Of a DNA stretch of 64,000 nt, positions 1-11,900 are shown in pieces (positions within the stretch are counted from its first letter, which is position 1; every line of letters begins with the position of its first letter). Below the pieces are notes generated by a model that saw only the letters and a list, made by a program, of their open reading frames with translations, ran no database searches and was not told where the DNA came from. This DNA is from Diphasiastrum complanatum (Eukaryota > Streptophyta > Lycopodiopsida > Lycopodiales > Lycopodiaceae): NCBI GenBank assembly GCA_029204225.1, contig CM055100.1:54681597-54745596 (forward strand), in the 5' to 3' direction. Position numbers and translations under genes: made by a program.

Positions 1-1015
1 GGACTCCACAAGAGAGTGGCAGCTACAGTCCACAATGGCAACTTGTTTCCCATATAAGGAGGACAGTTCTTCACCGAATACACTCCTAGATGAACACCTT
101 CCTTCTAACCATCTGTTAGAAAGACCAACACACAGCATGCAAAGCAGTCTCTTCTGCTTTTAGTAGCATGCAAGCTTCATTCTCAAAGCTTTTTATGCAG
201 AGTTGGGTTCCCTGAAGCAGCGTGTACTACTGTCTGAGATTTTCCTTACTTCTATTCATTGTTGCTTCTGCCTCATTCACAAGGCAATCACAGGCTTGTT
301 CAATGAATAAAGGTTTAGGAAGCTTTACTCATTTCTAGGCAACATGCATGGAAAAATACTGCCATGAAATCCACATTCATAGCTATTTTCCTACCATTCT
401 GCATGCCCACTTCCATTCACAGTTTTTATTGCTTCAGTCACCAAGCAGACAAACCGAATGGAAGAATGGAAGAACTGTAAGCAATAAGCAAACAGCATGC
501 ATCGGTAAATCTTGGCAATGAAACATCACTCTACTGTCCAGTTTGCTCTTATTTCCATTTTCAACTAACAATCAATAAGTTCTAAAAATCAAGTTTGCAT
601 TACCTATTGAAAGATAGTCAACAGAAAGTTTTGTTTTTTTTTTTTTCTACTTATGCATGCCATGCAAACCCATGAATTTACTATTCTAGATTATACATCA
701 TGCATAAGCTTCCAACCGGTTTGCAGCAAACACTAACCACCCTTCCACACCAGGAAGAGGAATCCTTAGCCGCATACAAATCACGGATTGAACCAAAAAA
801 TCAGCAAACCACAATAGGCTGAAAATTTCATTACATGCCAAACCATGTGAAGCAAAATCAATTCCATTCAACAATCAAAAAACGGTTTCTTAAATTGGTT
901 CACCCAAACCGAAGGTGGAACACCTACTTGAATGACGACCAATTTACTGAAACCCAAGCCCTTGATTCCACAGCACGTCCCACACTCGTTGCTGCTCCAA
1001 CAACTCGATTGGCTA
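1..1015. other. unclassified non-coding DNA
   Basis: I see no convincing gene. The stretch is AT-rich and holds several GCATGC/ATGCATG (RY-type) hexamers and a T-run near 633. It may be the decayed interior of the minus-strand LTR element whose primer-binding-like site lies at 1016-1026. Confidence 0.3.
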
Positions 1016-1539
1016 CTCTGATACCAATATAACGTCCCCAAAGACTCCCAACCGAGATAGAGCTTCCTAGAACACCAAAGGGAGGATTGCAGTAGATGAA
1101 ACCGTCCCAACCAAACGTAGACCATCCAATCTAGCCCCCGAGCAGTCCAGGAGAAAGGCAAGCTAGAAGAGCACTTCACAGACTGACAGCATATCGGTCT
1201 TAGACTCTACAATGATCCTCATAGACACTAGTGAAGATATATATAGAGATATCGCCAACCCCACCTGCCCATGCACTGAATCCACATGAAAACACTCTAA
1301 CTGGTTATGCCAATCCCCCATGCATGTCCACTGCATATAGGTACCCCTAATCCATAATAGTCAAGACCCATGCATAAGCACAATGCATGTACATCCTATC
1401 CCATACTATGATGTAACACACATGCCTATACCACATGGGTATGACCCCATGGTCCTACTGGACTACTATCCAAATTAGGCCTGGCCCCTACAACCAAGAT
1501 AGCCTCTAATGGTACAAACCCCCATCAGGGCCGTAACAG
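1016..1539 (-). repeat. possible LTR and tRNA-Met primer site of a minus-strand retroelement
   Basis: On the minus strand TGGTATCAGAG, the classic initiator tRNA-Met primer-binding site, lies at 1026-1016. Sequence just upstream of it in that orientation (about 1539 to 1028) starts with TGTTACGGCC and could be an LTR of about 510 bp. The end next to the primer site reads GTTATA, not a clean CA. No partner LTR is in the window, so the call rests on the primer site alone. Confidence 0.3.
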
Positions 1540-1936
1540 TTAGGACTTACTATAAAAGGAGAAAACTCGTGGAGAGACACATCTTCGCTCTTCTCTATCT
1601 CATTTCATGCTTATACATGGTTCTCTTGGGTTCTACTATCCATTGGTGCACTATACTTGTGATTACATGCAATTCTATGTGTAGAATTTATGTTTGTTAT
1701 ATTTGGATCCACACGTGTGAAATACAATAGCTTGTTGGTTTTGTATGGACAACAACAATACTTTATCATTTGATTCATATTTGATCAAGTTCTATTTGAG
1801 TTTGCATCTCATTTTGTGTGTAGATGCTGATTTTTTTACATTGGTGACATTGGTAGAGTATCTTCTTTTGTAACTTAAGATCTTTTTTGTGGATTGGATC
1901 ATAAATTATCTGAAATTCTTCACATGGTATCAGAGC
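1540..1936 (+). repeat. Ty1/copia 5' LTR (partial limits) and primer-binding site
   Basis: TGGTATCAGAGC at 1925-1936 matches the initiator tRNA-Met primer-binding site and directly follows a sequence ending in CA (1923-1924), as an LTR should. A TATAAAAGG box at 1551-1559 would be the LTR promoter. The LTR start is not resolved and no 3' LTR is seen. A copia gag lies just downstream in the same orientation. Confidence 0.65.
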
Positions 1937-2521
1937 TTGTGCAGGTTATGAAGGAGGAAACCATATCTATCAATGATTTGGTGAAGATATCAAGGCTAGG
2001 GCATGCTAGAGAGGATTCTACACCAAAATTGAGTTTTTTGCTTTTGTAGATTGGATCTTTTGTAGATCAAAATCCTATTTAGGTCTATAAACTTGATAAA
2101 TTCTGAGTTTTTACTTGACATATTGGATTTGAATGATTTTTGGATCATTGGATCAGTCTAAGTGGTGGCTAATAGATTGCATATCAAATTTTCAATATTT
2201 GCATGTAGATTTGGATTAGTCAATTTATTGTGATTTTGTCAAAACCCTAATTTTGATTGGATCTCTAGATAGTGAGGTTGTTGGACTTCATTTGAGTGTG
2301 TTTCAATCTTAGGAAGTGGAAAAAGTCATTAGATTGAGGATAGATCATAGGTTGGTCAAGATTCCATGATTCTATGTGTTGATTTGCTTGGTAAGTGCTA
2401 GAAGAGAATGGTTGAGATAGTTTTAAATCTTTGTAATTTCTTCTGAAAAACATTTGTTGTTATTCAAAGGAGTGCTTTGTGCATTGAAACATGTTGAAAG
2501 AGAACATCAGGTCATTGCTAT

Positions 2522-2956
2522 ATGGCAACCTCAATTGGAGTCATGTTGGAAGCCAATAATAGGCTTACCTCAAGTAACTATTCAGTATGGAAAGTGAGGA
2601 TGGAATTACTTCTTGAGATGAATGATTTTTTGGATATTGTTGTAGGCTTGGAGGAGAGACCAACAACACAACAAGATCAAGTGAGGTATGATAAGAGGGC
2701 CAAGAAGGCTCTACACATTATCAAGATGAATGTTACCAATGAGCTTCTCAAGGAAGTTGGTAAGTGTACTTCATTTAAGGATGTTTGGGATTCATTGAAG
2801 AAGCTTTATAAATCCTAGTCTACTTCTAGAGTGTTGACTCTAAGAAGGCAAATTTTTTCTTGTTTGCAAAAGAATGAAAAAAGTCCAAGTACTTTTGTTT
2901 TGAGGATGAAAGCATTGAATGTTGTGTTGGCTTGCATTGATGAGAGCATTAAGGAA
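2522..2956 (+). pseudogene. truncated Ty1/copia gag (UBN2/DUF4219 type)
   Basis: The frame starts with MATSIGVMLEANNRLTSSNY, followed by SVWKVRMELLLEMNDF. This 'L...NY..W...M...L' pattern is the N-terminus of plant copia Gag, the capsid precursor. It stays open to codon 98 (stop at 2816-2818), then continues in register through 'STSRVLTLRRQIF' and 'MKALNVVLACIDE'. Homology ends at about 2956, where sequence matching the H3U transposase begins. Zinc knuckle, protease, integrase and RT are missing, so this is a 5' stump left by deletion. Confidence 0.75.
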
Positions 2957-3537
2957 GGAATTATGCAATGCAAGTCGAGCATTGGAAGATCTAAAACTTG
3001 AAGATTTTTATCAAATTATTTTTGGCAAACAATCCAAGGTTCAATACACGGTTTGGAAAGAAATTATTGGAGCAACTCAAGATTTCGAAGAAGAAGGTTC
3101 TACTCGTATACACAAAGTAGAAGTTTGGAAAAAGTTAGACAACATGGTGAAATACTTGAGAAAAGATAATTTTCAAATACTGATGTACAAATGATACAGG
3201 AAACAACGAATGAATTTGTGGATGCAGTTCAAAGTGCATGGGGTGTTGATCATATAACACATTATATGGTAAGATTTTACACTACGATAGACAAATATGT
3301 GCAATTAAATTAGATACTTTTGGTACTGATTTAGATTATGTTTTTATGACATGAAGCACATATTACGACATCATTCGACATTCTTTGCAAGAAATAGTGG
3401 AAGTCTTAGCATATGGTCATCGCAAGAAATGGAAAAATCTCATTGGCAAGCAAGAGCGACATTTCATAAAAGTATACAACATGGCAGGACTAGCACAAAA
3501 AATAGCTATATACTGCAACTTTTCCAATGGTTTTAGT
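2957..3537 (+). pseudogene. 3' fragment of H3U DDE transposase, copy 1
   Basis: This is a diverged copy of the last part of the gene at 31513-34152. Matching blocks include 'ATQDFEEEGSTRIHKVEVWKK' (copy 2: ATQDFEKDGKTRVLKVDVWK) and, after a conserved intron position near 3269, 'GSLSIWSSQEMEKSHWQARA' (copy 2: GSLSVWSSQGMEKSHWQARA). The Glu in SSQ-x-MEK is the candidate third catalytic residue. Earlier catalytic regions are absent, removed together with the rest of the copia element at the junction near 2956. A stop follows LFQWF at 3534-3536. Confidence 0.7.
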
Positions 3538-3649
3538 GTTTAGGGTTAAAACTTTTCCAATGGGTTTAGGTTTAGGGTTAATATTCTGTATATTAAATAA
3601 ATATATTTACAAAGTACAATTCAGCAGTATCTAATCTGCTTCCGATATT

Positions 3650-5426
3650 TTCTCCAATGAAAGTTGCAACTTAGAATCATGCAACAATTTTCTTCTTTCG
3701 TATGAATCCAATAGCTCATAGTTTTTCATGCTTACTTAGATCAACATAAGCAGCATACAATGCAAAATGAGACAATCTGAGCATGGAATTCACTGGTCCA
3801 TATCCTAAAATTTTAACCACAATGGTTTTCTTTACAGAAATTATTTTATGCACCTTATTGAAATTATGTCCTCCAAGAAAATGAGACAGTGCCTTGATTG
3901 CCATAATCATAGTTTCACCATGTTGATGAAAATTTGAATGGGCAACACTTATCTCATTATTCTTGAAAAACTTCAGATAGTGCCCAATGCATGATCTCTT
4001 GAAAATTCACCAGCAGAAGATCTTTACCCTCCTCAACAAATTGTGAAATCTTCAAGAAAAATTATTTCCTGAAATGATAAAAAACAAAGTAAGCTCCAGT
4101 ATATAATCTGACATAACGAATCAACTATTACATGATAAGATACAAAAACTTACGCATTCGGCTTTGTCTTCCCTGATTATTGTCTCTCCATCAATATTAT
4201 GTCCACCTTTTGATGTCAATATTGTTGGTGAATAGATAGTTGGTGTGGAAAACCAAGTTGACTTTGGATTCTAAGAAACTCTTCCTTAGAAGGTAGATCA
4301 TCTTCTTTGTTGCGCATTTCCTCCACAGCCATTTTCAAGCAATCTTTTTCTGAATAAAACTTATCATTATGTACATCGTCAACACCAGGGAGAAGATCAT
4401 CAGCATCAAAGTCAATTATATCCGAAAATTCATCAAGCTCTTTGCTCAAAATGCAAAGAGCCTCAGCTTCAATGAAGTAAAAAAGATCCGATATATCCGA
4501 TATTGTGAAAAAGAAATTATTATCTATATTATAAGTAGGCAAAGTGATCAAAGATTTATCAGAAGGAGAATGGGTAGTGGGTGTTCTAGGGCCTATCAAC
4601 GATGCCCTATTTTAAGCAGGATCAAAATTAAAACAATCATCTAAATTAACGCTCGTTTAAAAATAGTATCTATATCTACAATCTTTGACTTTTCAGACTT
4701 TGTACCACTAGAAAAAACAGCTTCAGAACTGGAAGGGACAGCCTCCGAATCGTCAAAAATATTTAACAAAAGAAAAAAAACAAAAGCAAATTGAAAAATA
4801 ACAAATCTACATTTTTTATTATGAATTGGGCACTCATCTACAGACTTGAAATCATTATGTAACTTGGTAAACATTATGTCAAGCTTAGCTTTATAGATAT
4901 GCTTGTCGAGTGCCACTAGGTCCTGATAATGAATCATGTCCTTATTTTGAGATCTGAATAACGAAGTAGTGAGCAGGGACTTAAATCTGAGATATATCTC
5001 AGAAAATGCCTCCACACCAGGGCCCTCAATTATAGAAGGAAGAATAAAAGGAAAAGAAGAAAAAAGAGATTTGAAGTACTCCAAACTATCAGTATTACCA
5101 AATTCATGAGAAAAAAGAAAGCAAACTAGAATCAAAATTAGACATTTTAATAAAAAAACCATAGATGTAAAATTCCAAATATTGCTCTTAGGCGCAAACT
5201 GCAGGTCAAGCAAGCACGTCAATGCAATGTGCGCTCGAGAGAGAGATATTACAAATTGGAGTATCGGATTTGAGCGCAAGAACACAGAGCACAAAAGAAA
5301 GGAGATGCAATGCGCGCTTGAATGCGATACCGGACGAGGCAATATCAGTTCCAGGCACACATTAGTCAACGAAGGGTAATTAGTGCAAACAGCGCGCTTG
5401 AAATCGATATCCGGCCAAGAAATCAT
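3650..5426 (-). CDS. H3U copy 1 divergent gene, signal-peptide-like unknown protein
   Basis: I do not recognise this protein. A frame is open from 5426 to 4641. The TATA box (minus strand, about 5459-5467) is only some 35 bp from the first ATG, so the ATG at 5162 is the more likely start. It gives MVFLLKCLILILVCFLFSHE, a good signal peptide or signal anchor, followed by a hydrophilic region around 'IEGPGVEAFSEIYLRFKSLL'. A T-rich stretch near 4740-4812 looks like an intron. Further open segments continue at 4599-4216 (acidic: 'DEFSDIIDFDADDLLPGVDD') and 3910-3716, probably later exons. The gene diverges from the H3-Ulp1 gene across a shared promoter. No counterpart exists in copy 2. Exon limits are uncertain. 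Confidence 0.45.
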
Positions 5427-5966
5427 AAATTTGCGTGAAAATCCGAGCCGAAAAAGACCTATTTATAAAAGAAATTTTGCACATGTGGAGGAGTAACAAA
5501 GGAACACGTGTCGACTTGTGATTGGTCAAAATTAATGCGTCGTACCTAGAATGATTGATCTGACATCTGTCACGTGCGAGAATGACATGTGTCAAAAATG
5601 GATTCGTGCACGTGTCCCAGCCCACGTGGCCTCATAATTGAGTCATCATTGTCAGTATGGACATTCCACGTGGACCAATTAGTTGACGACACGTGTCTCA
5701 GACGTCTTTTCACATGTGCAAAAATTTTGTATATATAAGTCCTCGGAATTTCCATTTTTTTTTGCAGAATTCTCGGTTTTCGCTCCCACTATCGCTCTCA
5801 AGCGCGCTCTCTCACCGTTCAAGCTTTCCCCCTCTCACAGTGCACTCGAGACCGATACTGCTGGTAGTCCAATATCGCTTTCGAGCGCACATCTCGTTTC
5901 TTTAAATATTTTGTGTATATCTTGCACTCGAAACCGATATTCAATTCTGGTATCGATCTCAAGCGC
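5229..5966. repeat. 16-bp TATCG...AGCGC motif repeats in both 5' leaders
   Basis: A motif with consensus TATCGMTYTCRAGCGC occurs at 5790-5805, 5873-5888 and 5951-5966 (sense to the H3-Ulp1 gene). Its reverse complement is at 5314-5329 and 5394-5409, with a weaker copy near 5230-5250 (sense to the divergent gene). One further plus-strand copy lies near 5265-5280, and CACTCGARACCGATA variants sit near 5843 and 5925. All fall between each TATA box and its start codon, so they would be transcribed. Confidence 0.6.
5459..5738. promoter_or_regulatory. bidirectional promoter with six G-boxes (H3U copy 1)
   Basis: Six perfect CACGTG palindromes lie at 5505, 5571, 5609, 5623, 5667 and 5690 (first base), mixed with CATGTG/CACATG variants at about 5480, 5585 and 5713. 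A minus-strand TATAAATA (about 5459-5467) and a plus-strand TATATATAAG (about 5729-5738) bracket the array and point outwards. G-boxes bind plant bZIP and bHLH factors. The same arrangement recurs upstream of the second H3-Ulp1 copy. Confidence 0.7.
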
Positions 5967-7246
5967 CCTTTTATCGCAAATTTTTTTGTTTTCATCCACT
6001 TTGCTTTTGTTCAAACTTTTTTTTGTTAATTTTCTTCTTCTGAGAATGATGGCTAGGACCAAATCCACTGCCCGTGCCATAACCAATGTATAGCCATCCC
6101 ATTCTCGTGTTTTCCCTGGTATTGGCCGTAGACGTGGTAGGAAGCAAATATGGGTGAGGGAGATTAAAAAACTCCAAAGATCAACTGAATTGTTGATCCT
6201 TAGGGCTCCTTTCGGCCGATCTGTAAGGAATGTCACTATGTCACTTGGGCTGAATGTTCGTTTTGTCGTGATAGCCATGCAAGCCTTATAGGGTAATGTA
6301 GAAGATTTTCTGTTCCAATTTTTTGAGAATACTTGTCTTTGGCAGTGCATAATAAGCGTGTCACCATCATGCCAAAGGATTTCGTCATTCTCAAAAGGCT
6401 TCGGGACCGATATTTTGGTTTGCATGTTGATAATGCTAGCACCTCTAGAGACCTGCCTCTGGATAGAACCGACTTGCCGACTACCTCTAGGAGGAAGAGG
6501 AAGCAGCCTATCCCCAAGAAGGCTGGATCTCAAAGGCCAGCTGCTTCCCTTCCTCCTAAACGTATCCCGGCCAAGAGACCCCGTATCTTCCTGAGCTCTG
6601 AGTTTGATGCTGGAGAATCTAACTCAGATCGAGAATCTTCACCCCTTCCTCCTCATGTTATTCGTCCAGCTCCTTAGCAGGTTTCATCACCAAAAGTATT
6701 GATTATCCAAGAGGAGCTCGACAAAATAACAGAGAAATCTGTAAATATTATTTCCACTTCTGTTTATGCTCCTGTACATAATCTTTTTGTAAGAATTCCA
6801 TACGATCCAGCCCAAGTTTATTTTGATTCTGACCGTTATAATCAATACGAGGCCTACCTAGCTAATAAAATTGATCTTCTTGGCAATTTTTTTGATTTTT
6901 TTCTTTCAAATACACGTACAAGCTTTATATTAAGTCCCAAATTTTGTGCCAAGTTAAAAGATAAAACCTCAGAAGTTTCAGATGTAATAGTAGAAGCCAA
7001 AGTATCTTTTTTGTAGAATAGTATTAGTTTCGATTCCCATGGTACATTTTTTGTTGTTAGTCCATTTTTCGTGAGAGCGATAAAAGCGAAAGAAGCCAAT
7101 TTTGAAAAGGCTGTCTATTTTATCGAATGCAATCCTGTGGCGAAATTTTATTTGATTCCATATGAGAATAAGTAAGGATTGCTCTTTTGTTTTTGTTGCT
7201 TTAATCTGGATTGTTGCATGTTTCACAACTAGAAAACTCTGTGTTT

Positions 7247-7606
7247 ATCCATGCAGAGTATCCACGCGAGACCTTACACTTAGTCGATTTTTTGAAATTT
7301 TGTTTGCGTGGAACATCCACGCGTGGATTATCCACGCCAAAAAAAATTTGAACATGTCTCCGGCCAGTCTACCGGTGTTTTTCTGACATGGTGCCGAAAA
7401 ATTTATGCGCGTGGATAATCCACACAAAATTGAATTTTGAAAATTCCGGCAACTGTTTGGGAGGGAAGGTTGGCGGCGCCGGAAAGCAGTTTTGGCGTGG
7501 ATAATCCACGCGTGGATTATCCACGTAGATTACAATTTGTTCACCGGACGAGACCGGAAGTTAAAGATATCGACGCGTGGATATCTTCTGCGTGGATTAT
7601 CCACGT
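7247..7606. repeat. left subterminal palindrome array of CACTA 1
   Basis: Many copies of ATCCACGCGTGGAT and GCGTGGATTATCCACG, perfect or near-perfect palindromes, occur here (for example about 7313-7341, 7410-7425, 7495-7527 and 7573-7606). En/Spm-type elements carry such subterminal repeats as binding sites for the TNPA-class protein. Confidence 0.8.
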
Positions 7607-8500
7607 ATTTTTTTTTTTTTGTTTTTCGCATGTTGATATTGACATAAAATTAGTTAGATAAATATATTTCTAAAGTGAATTATATTATGATTAGGCTATT
7701 ATTATTATTTTTTAAAGTGAATTATATTATGATGAGGTTTTTTTTTTTTTTTTGCATGTTTATAATAAAATGAAATTAATTAAATAAATATTTTTCTAAA
7801 GTGAATTATATCATGGTGTTCCTAGATGATTGGAATTTTTTATGAGGGCGGCCACCTACTTTTATAAGACAGTTGACTCGAACTACCAAGAGGGTAATTA
7901 TGCATGATCTAAGGCTTTGAGAGCCAGGGGTTTAGGGTCTACCCTAATGACACTCTACCTAATCTCATATCCGAGATCATTTGATATGGATTGAGAGCTC
8001 ATTTTGTACATACTTCGAGAGATTATCAAGAGATGGTGATTTTGGCAAGTTTTCTCTTTAATGAGAAATTGATGAATGATGAATGTGAAATTTTTTGTGT
8101 CTAATGAATAGATCTGAATCTGAACAAAGTATTATAATTTCCACTTGTGTGACAGGATGTGAAGATCAATTATTTCTAATTTTATTGTGGTGTTCAAAAG
8201 CCTTTGCCAATTAGATGCAAAATAGGTTGAATTGTGTGCTAGTTTTCTATCTATTAGATATAAGTGAAACTTTTGATGTTTTTTCAAGGTTTTAGTATCC
8301 AAATGAGATTGATGATTGTTTAGTTTTTATTGCCCTTATTACTACCTTAAGTTTGATGATGTTCCTTCAAGTGTGAATGAAATTGTAACAACAAAAGAGT
8401 GATTTGATGTAATGAAAAGTGAGATGAGTACATGATGCATTGTTTGAAATACTTGTAAAATTATTGATTCTCCATCAAAGATACAAAATGTTACTATTTG
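7607..8500. other. non-coding interior of CACTA 1
   Basis: AT-rich DNA with T-runs. A short repeated phrase 'AAAGTGAATTATATTATGATGAGG' type unit recurs near 7672, 7715 and 7798. I see no gene. Confidence 0.4.
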
Positions 8501-8504
8501 CAAA

Positions 8505-8630
8505 TGGATCTTTAAGATCAAGCTTAATTAAGATGGTAGTGTGAACAATTATAAAACAAGACTGGTTGTCAAGGGATATGCTCAATTCAAGGGGATTGAC
8601 TATGATGAACCACTTGATTTTGTCATAGTT
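8505..8630 (+). pseudogene. Ty1/copia reverse transcriptase relic
   Basis: Translation gives 'CKWIFKIKLN', a stop, 'DGSVNNYKTRLVVKGYAQ' and 'KGIDYDEPLDFV'. This is the start of the copia RVT_2 domain (CKWVFK...KARLVAKG...GIDY.ETF.PV). It is about 40 residues long with no flanking copia domains, so it is a small relic inside CACTA 1. Confidence 0.7.
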
Positions 8631-8845
8631 TGTGGTGGTGATTTCATTAACTCACATGCTTTTAGTGATTTACTGCCTTTGCAACATTTGTTAAAAAATG
8701 AGAATTTTCTTGGAACATGAAGCCGTACATCTATCTTCACCGACAATATCTCCAAAAAAATGGGATTGAAGTCAAACTATGTCTATTCTTTTCACTTACT
8801 TGACCATAAGTGAGACTCTATTTTGGCTATAACAATCATTTGAAA

Positions 8846-8950
8846 GCACTGCAAGAATCAATTTCATTCAGAATTGCAATAATCAATTTTTATTCAAAAT
8901 TACAAGAATCAATTTTTATTCAGAATTACAAGAATCAATTTCATCAGCGA
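8846..8950. repeat. tandem repeat, about 28-30 bp, four units
   Basis: The phrase CAAGAATCAATTTTTATTCA with small variants repeats about four times, immediately downstream of the TNP2 stop codon. Confidence 0.7.
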
Positions 8951-11900
8951 CAACATCTTGCAATTCATCTCCTCTTAGATGATTTTCATCATCACTCTCA
9001 CTTTCAAAAATTATTTCATCATCCTGACTATTAGAATTTATATTCTCAACATCTATGGAAGTGGGTGCTTCAAGTATGGTTTGACGATTTATTACATCTC
9101 TAGGTAGCTCAATCTCATAGTTAAAATGAAGGTTTTCCATTTCATTCTCAACATTTGCACCATCAAATACTCGTCGTGAACGTGGTTCAACTTGAGCTAC
9201 AAACCACCATACCTTGTTTAGTCGATCTGGCTAAAAAAACACCTGCAAAAATCACTATTTTAGAACATATCGAAAACTCAAATACTAAAGTCACTTGCAA
9301 TAAAATGAAAAATATTATAGCACAAGATGTGCACCTACTCACAGTGATGAGGCAACACCAATGTGTCAAAGGACTCCATGCTCAATGTTTTTGATGAATC
9401 AATCACAAAAAATCCACTTGGATCCGATTTTATGGTTGCATTTGGCCCTCTACAAACTACTTTGAACCATTTCATATCAAATAAAAAATAGTGTCCACTT
9501 TCACCAAATGACACATCATAAATATTTTGTATAGTTCCTACGTATTCTATATCTCCTGAGATGGGATTCCGATCTCATGCACTACTTTGACTTTCTTGTT
9601 GAAAAGATGCTATTACACCACAATCGTGTGTGCGTCTCTTGTTATCAATCCTTTCAACACGAAAGTGGAAACCAAAAGGTCATATAGCATTATACATTTT
9701 GCACTGCCACATGACAAACATGAATCTCATAAATAATCATTGTGAATGAATAGGGTGTTTCAAAATGATTAAACAAATATTGTTATAAACAAGAATGTTC
9801 TAATAATAAAGTATCTAAAGAATAATACCTTCCATTTGCATCCTCTTGCAAATTCCCATTCTGCGTTTGTTATTTTTTGTCCCTCTTTTTTTGCTTTTTG
9901 TAGTGTGTCATGCATCCACTCTATAGTGCATTGTTTGGGCAATGGCTCAAGATCATGTGAACTTGAGGCCATGTGTCTACCTCTATTCTGTCGTTGAGAC
10001 AAGGCCCTCTTTTTTTTTTTCTTTTTCATATAGGTCTAACCATTTATCCATAACTCCACAATTATAAAGCATGAATGTAGAATTTTTTTCTCGTTGGAAG
10101 GGTGCCAACCTATGGACCTTTCCCATCCCTTGAGGTTTTTCACTAGTTACCTCTTCGGCTTTCTCATCACGCCACAATAGTGGAGCAGATGGATGTAGTT
10201 GGTGCAAAATTTCAGTAACATAAAGGAGAGATTCATGTACTAACCATCCCTTTGACATGCTACTTTTATGCACAAAATCTTTTAAGACTTTCATGGACCT
10301 TTCCATAAAGAACATCCACCTAAAAAGTCACAAATGGTTAAAAGTAAGTGTTTTATTTAATGAGTTCATGTATCAATTGATTTAGTTTAAATACACATGC
10401 AAAAGATGATTTATGCACTTATATCTAGTGTGCACTGGACCAGCAATAGAAACTTCTTCAACCAACTGCACCAATAAATGCACTTGTAAGTCCATGATGG
10501 AAGTCGAAAAATATCTCTCAAACATGCACACAATCTCCACCATATCCTCATGTCTCTTGCGAAGATCCAGCTCACAGATTTCTTTTGAGCACATCCATCT
10601 GCAACATATTCAATCCATTTTATGTCTATTTGAATTTCCAATCAATAAATACTAAATAGAAAAATGCACCAAGTACATGTAAATACCTGACAATGATTGA
10701 TAGTTTGTATATGGTCTCACAAATATCTTTTGACAAGCACCCACGAATTGACAATGGATAGATTAATTGAAACATCTTTAGCCAATCATGAGATTTGAGA
10801 CCTTGCAATTTTCCATCCACTGTGAATGATGACCGTAGAGAATGGGCAAAACCAATTGGTGTTCTAATGTCACGAGTAGTGGAGCGCACATGGTGAAGAT
10901 CCTCCTTAGGGAATGTTCAAGGTACTTTTGGAGCATGACCTTCACCATCCTTTATCCAATATTCTTTTTTGGTGTTTGATTCTTTTAGATCATGCCACCA
11001 ATAATATCTTTTTCACCAATCAAGTGTTTCCATATATATTAACCGACATTTTTAAATATTTGCATGGGATCAAGTAGGTGATTAATCAAAAGATTATTCC
11101 AATATTCCAAACGATGAAATATAGATAATCTTTTCATACCATAGATTGACTTTGCTTGAGATTCCTCCCATAGTATTCGCCAATCTTTCACGGACATCCT
11201 CTTTGGAGGCATCTCTCTCTCTCAACTCTTCCTCCAAAACCTCTTCTATGAATGTCTCTGAATGGATGGCCTTCATGCAAGTATTTACGATGATTTTCAT
11301 AAATCACTTTTTTGAGACTAAAAGAGTATCTTCCCACAAGATTTGGCCTGCACAAAAAACAAGCATTTTTTCCAGTCGTTTGAAAGCCTGCCCAACATAT
11401 GGATACTATCAATCACTATTAAAAAAAGTATATGTCAAAGAATAATTATAGCCATTGTAGTATATCATGTAAATGTCAAAAATTACTAGTTGTATGTAAC
11501 TGTAAACAAACTCCTATGTACACAAGATAGACATTGTTTGAATGATTACCTGAGCATTCACCTAATCCTGGATAGTCATGCATTGTTCACATTACAATTA
11601 CATGTAGTGTAAACTCCCTCTCATGTAAGAGGCACGAAATGTCATATGCTTTTATCCCCTTCCACAAATCTTCCAACTCGTCAATAAGCGGCTCAAGATA
11701 TACATCCATGTTCTTAACCTTGCATTGGCCAGGAATAAAAGTGCCAACATAATGTGTCCCTTTTTTGTACTCAACCAAGGAGGAATATTATAATTTACCA
11801 AGCAAACAGGCCAAATGGATCACATAGTTGTTCATACACCAAAGGGGTTCACACCATCTGTTGCAAGACCAAATCTCACATTTCTTGACTCATTGGCAAA

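Noticed and set aside
6049-6431. Calling the H3-like domain a centromeric CENH3
   Set aside because: Loop 1 has canonical H3 length in copy 1 and only one extra position in copy 2, not the longer CENH3 loop. H3-like is as far as the sequence supports.
5835-6533. 232-codon minus-strand open frame over the H3-like gene
   Set aside because: It is antisense to a frame with clear H3 similarity and has no family resemblance.
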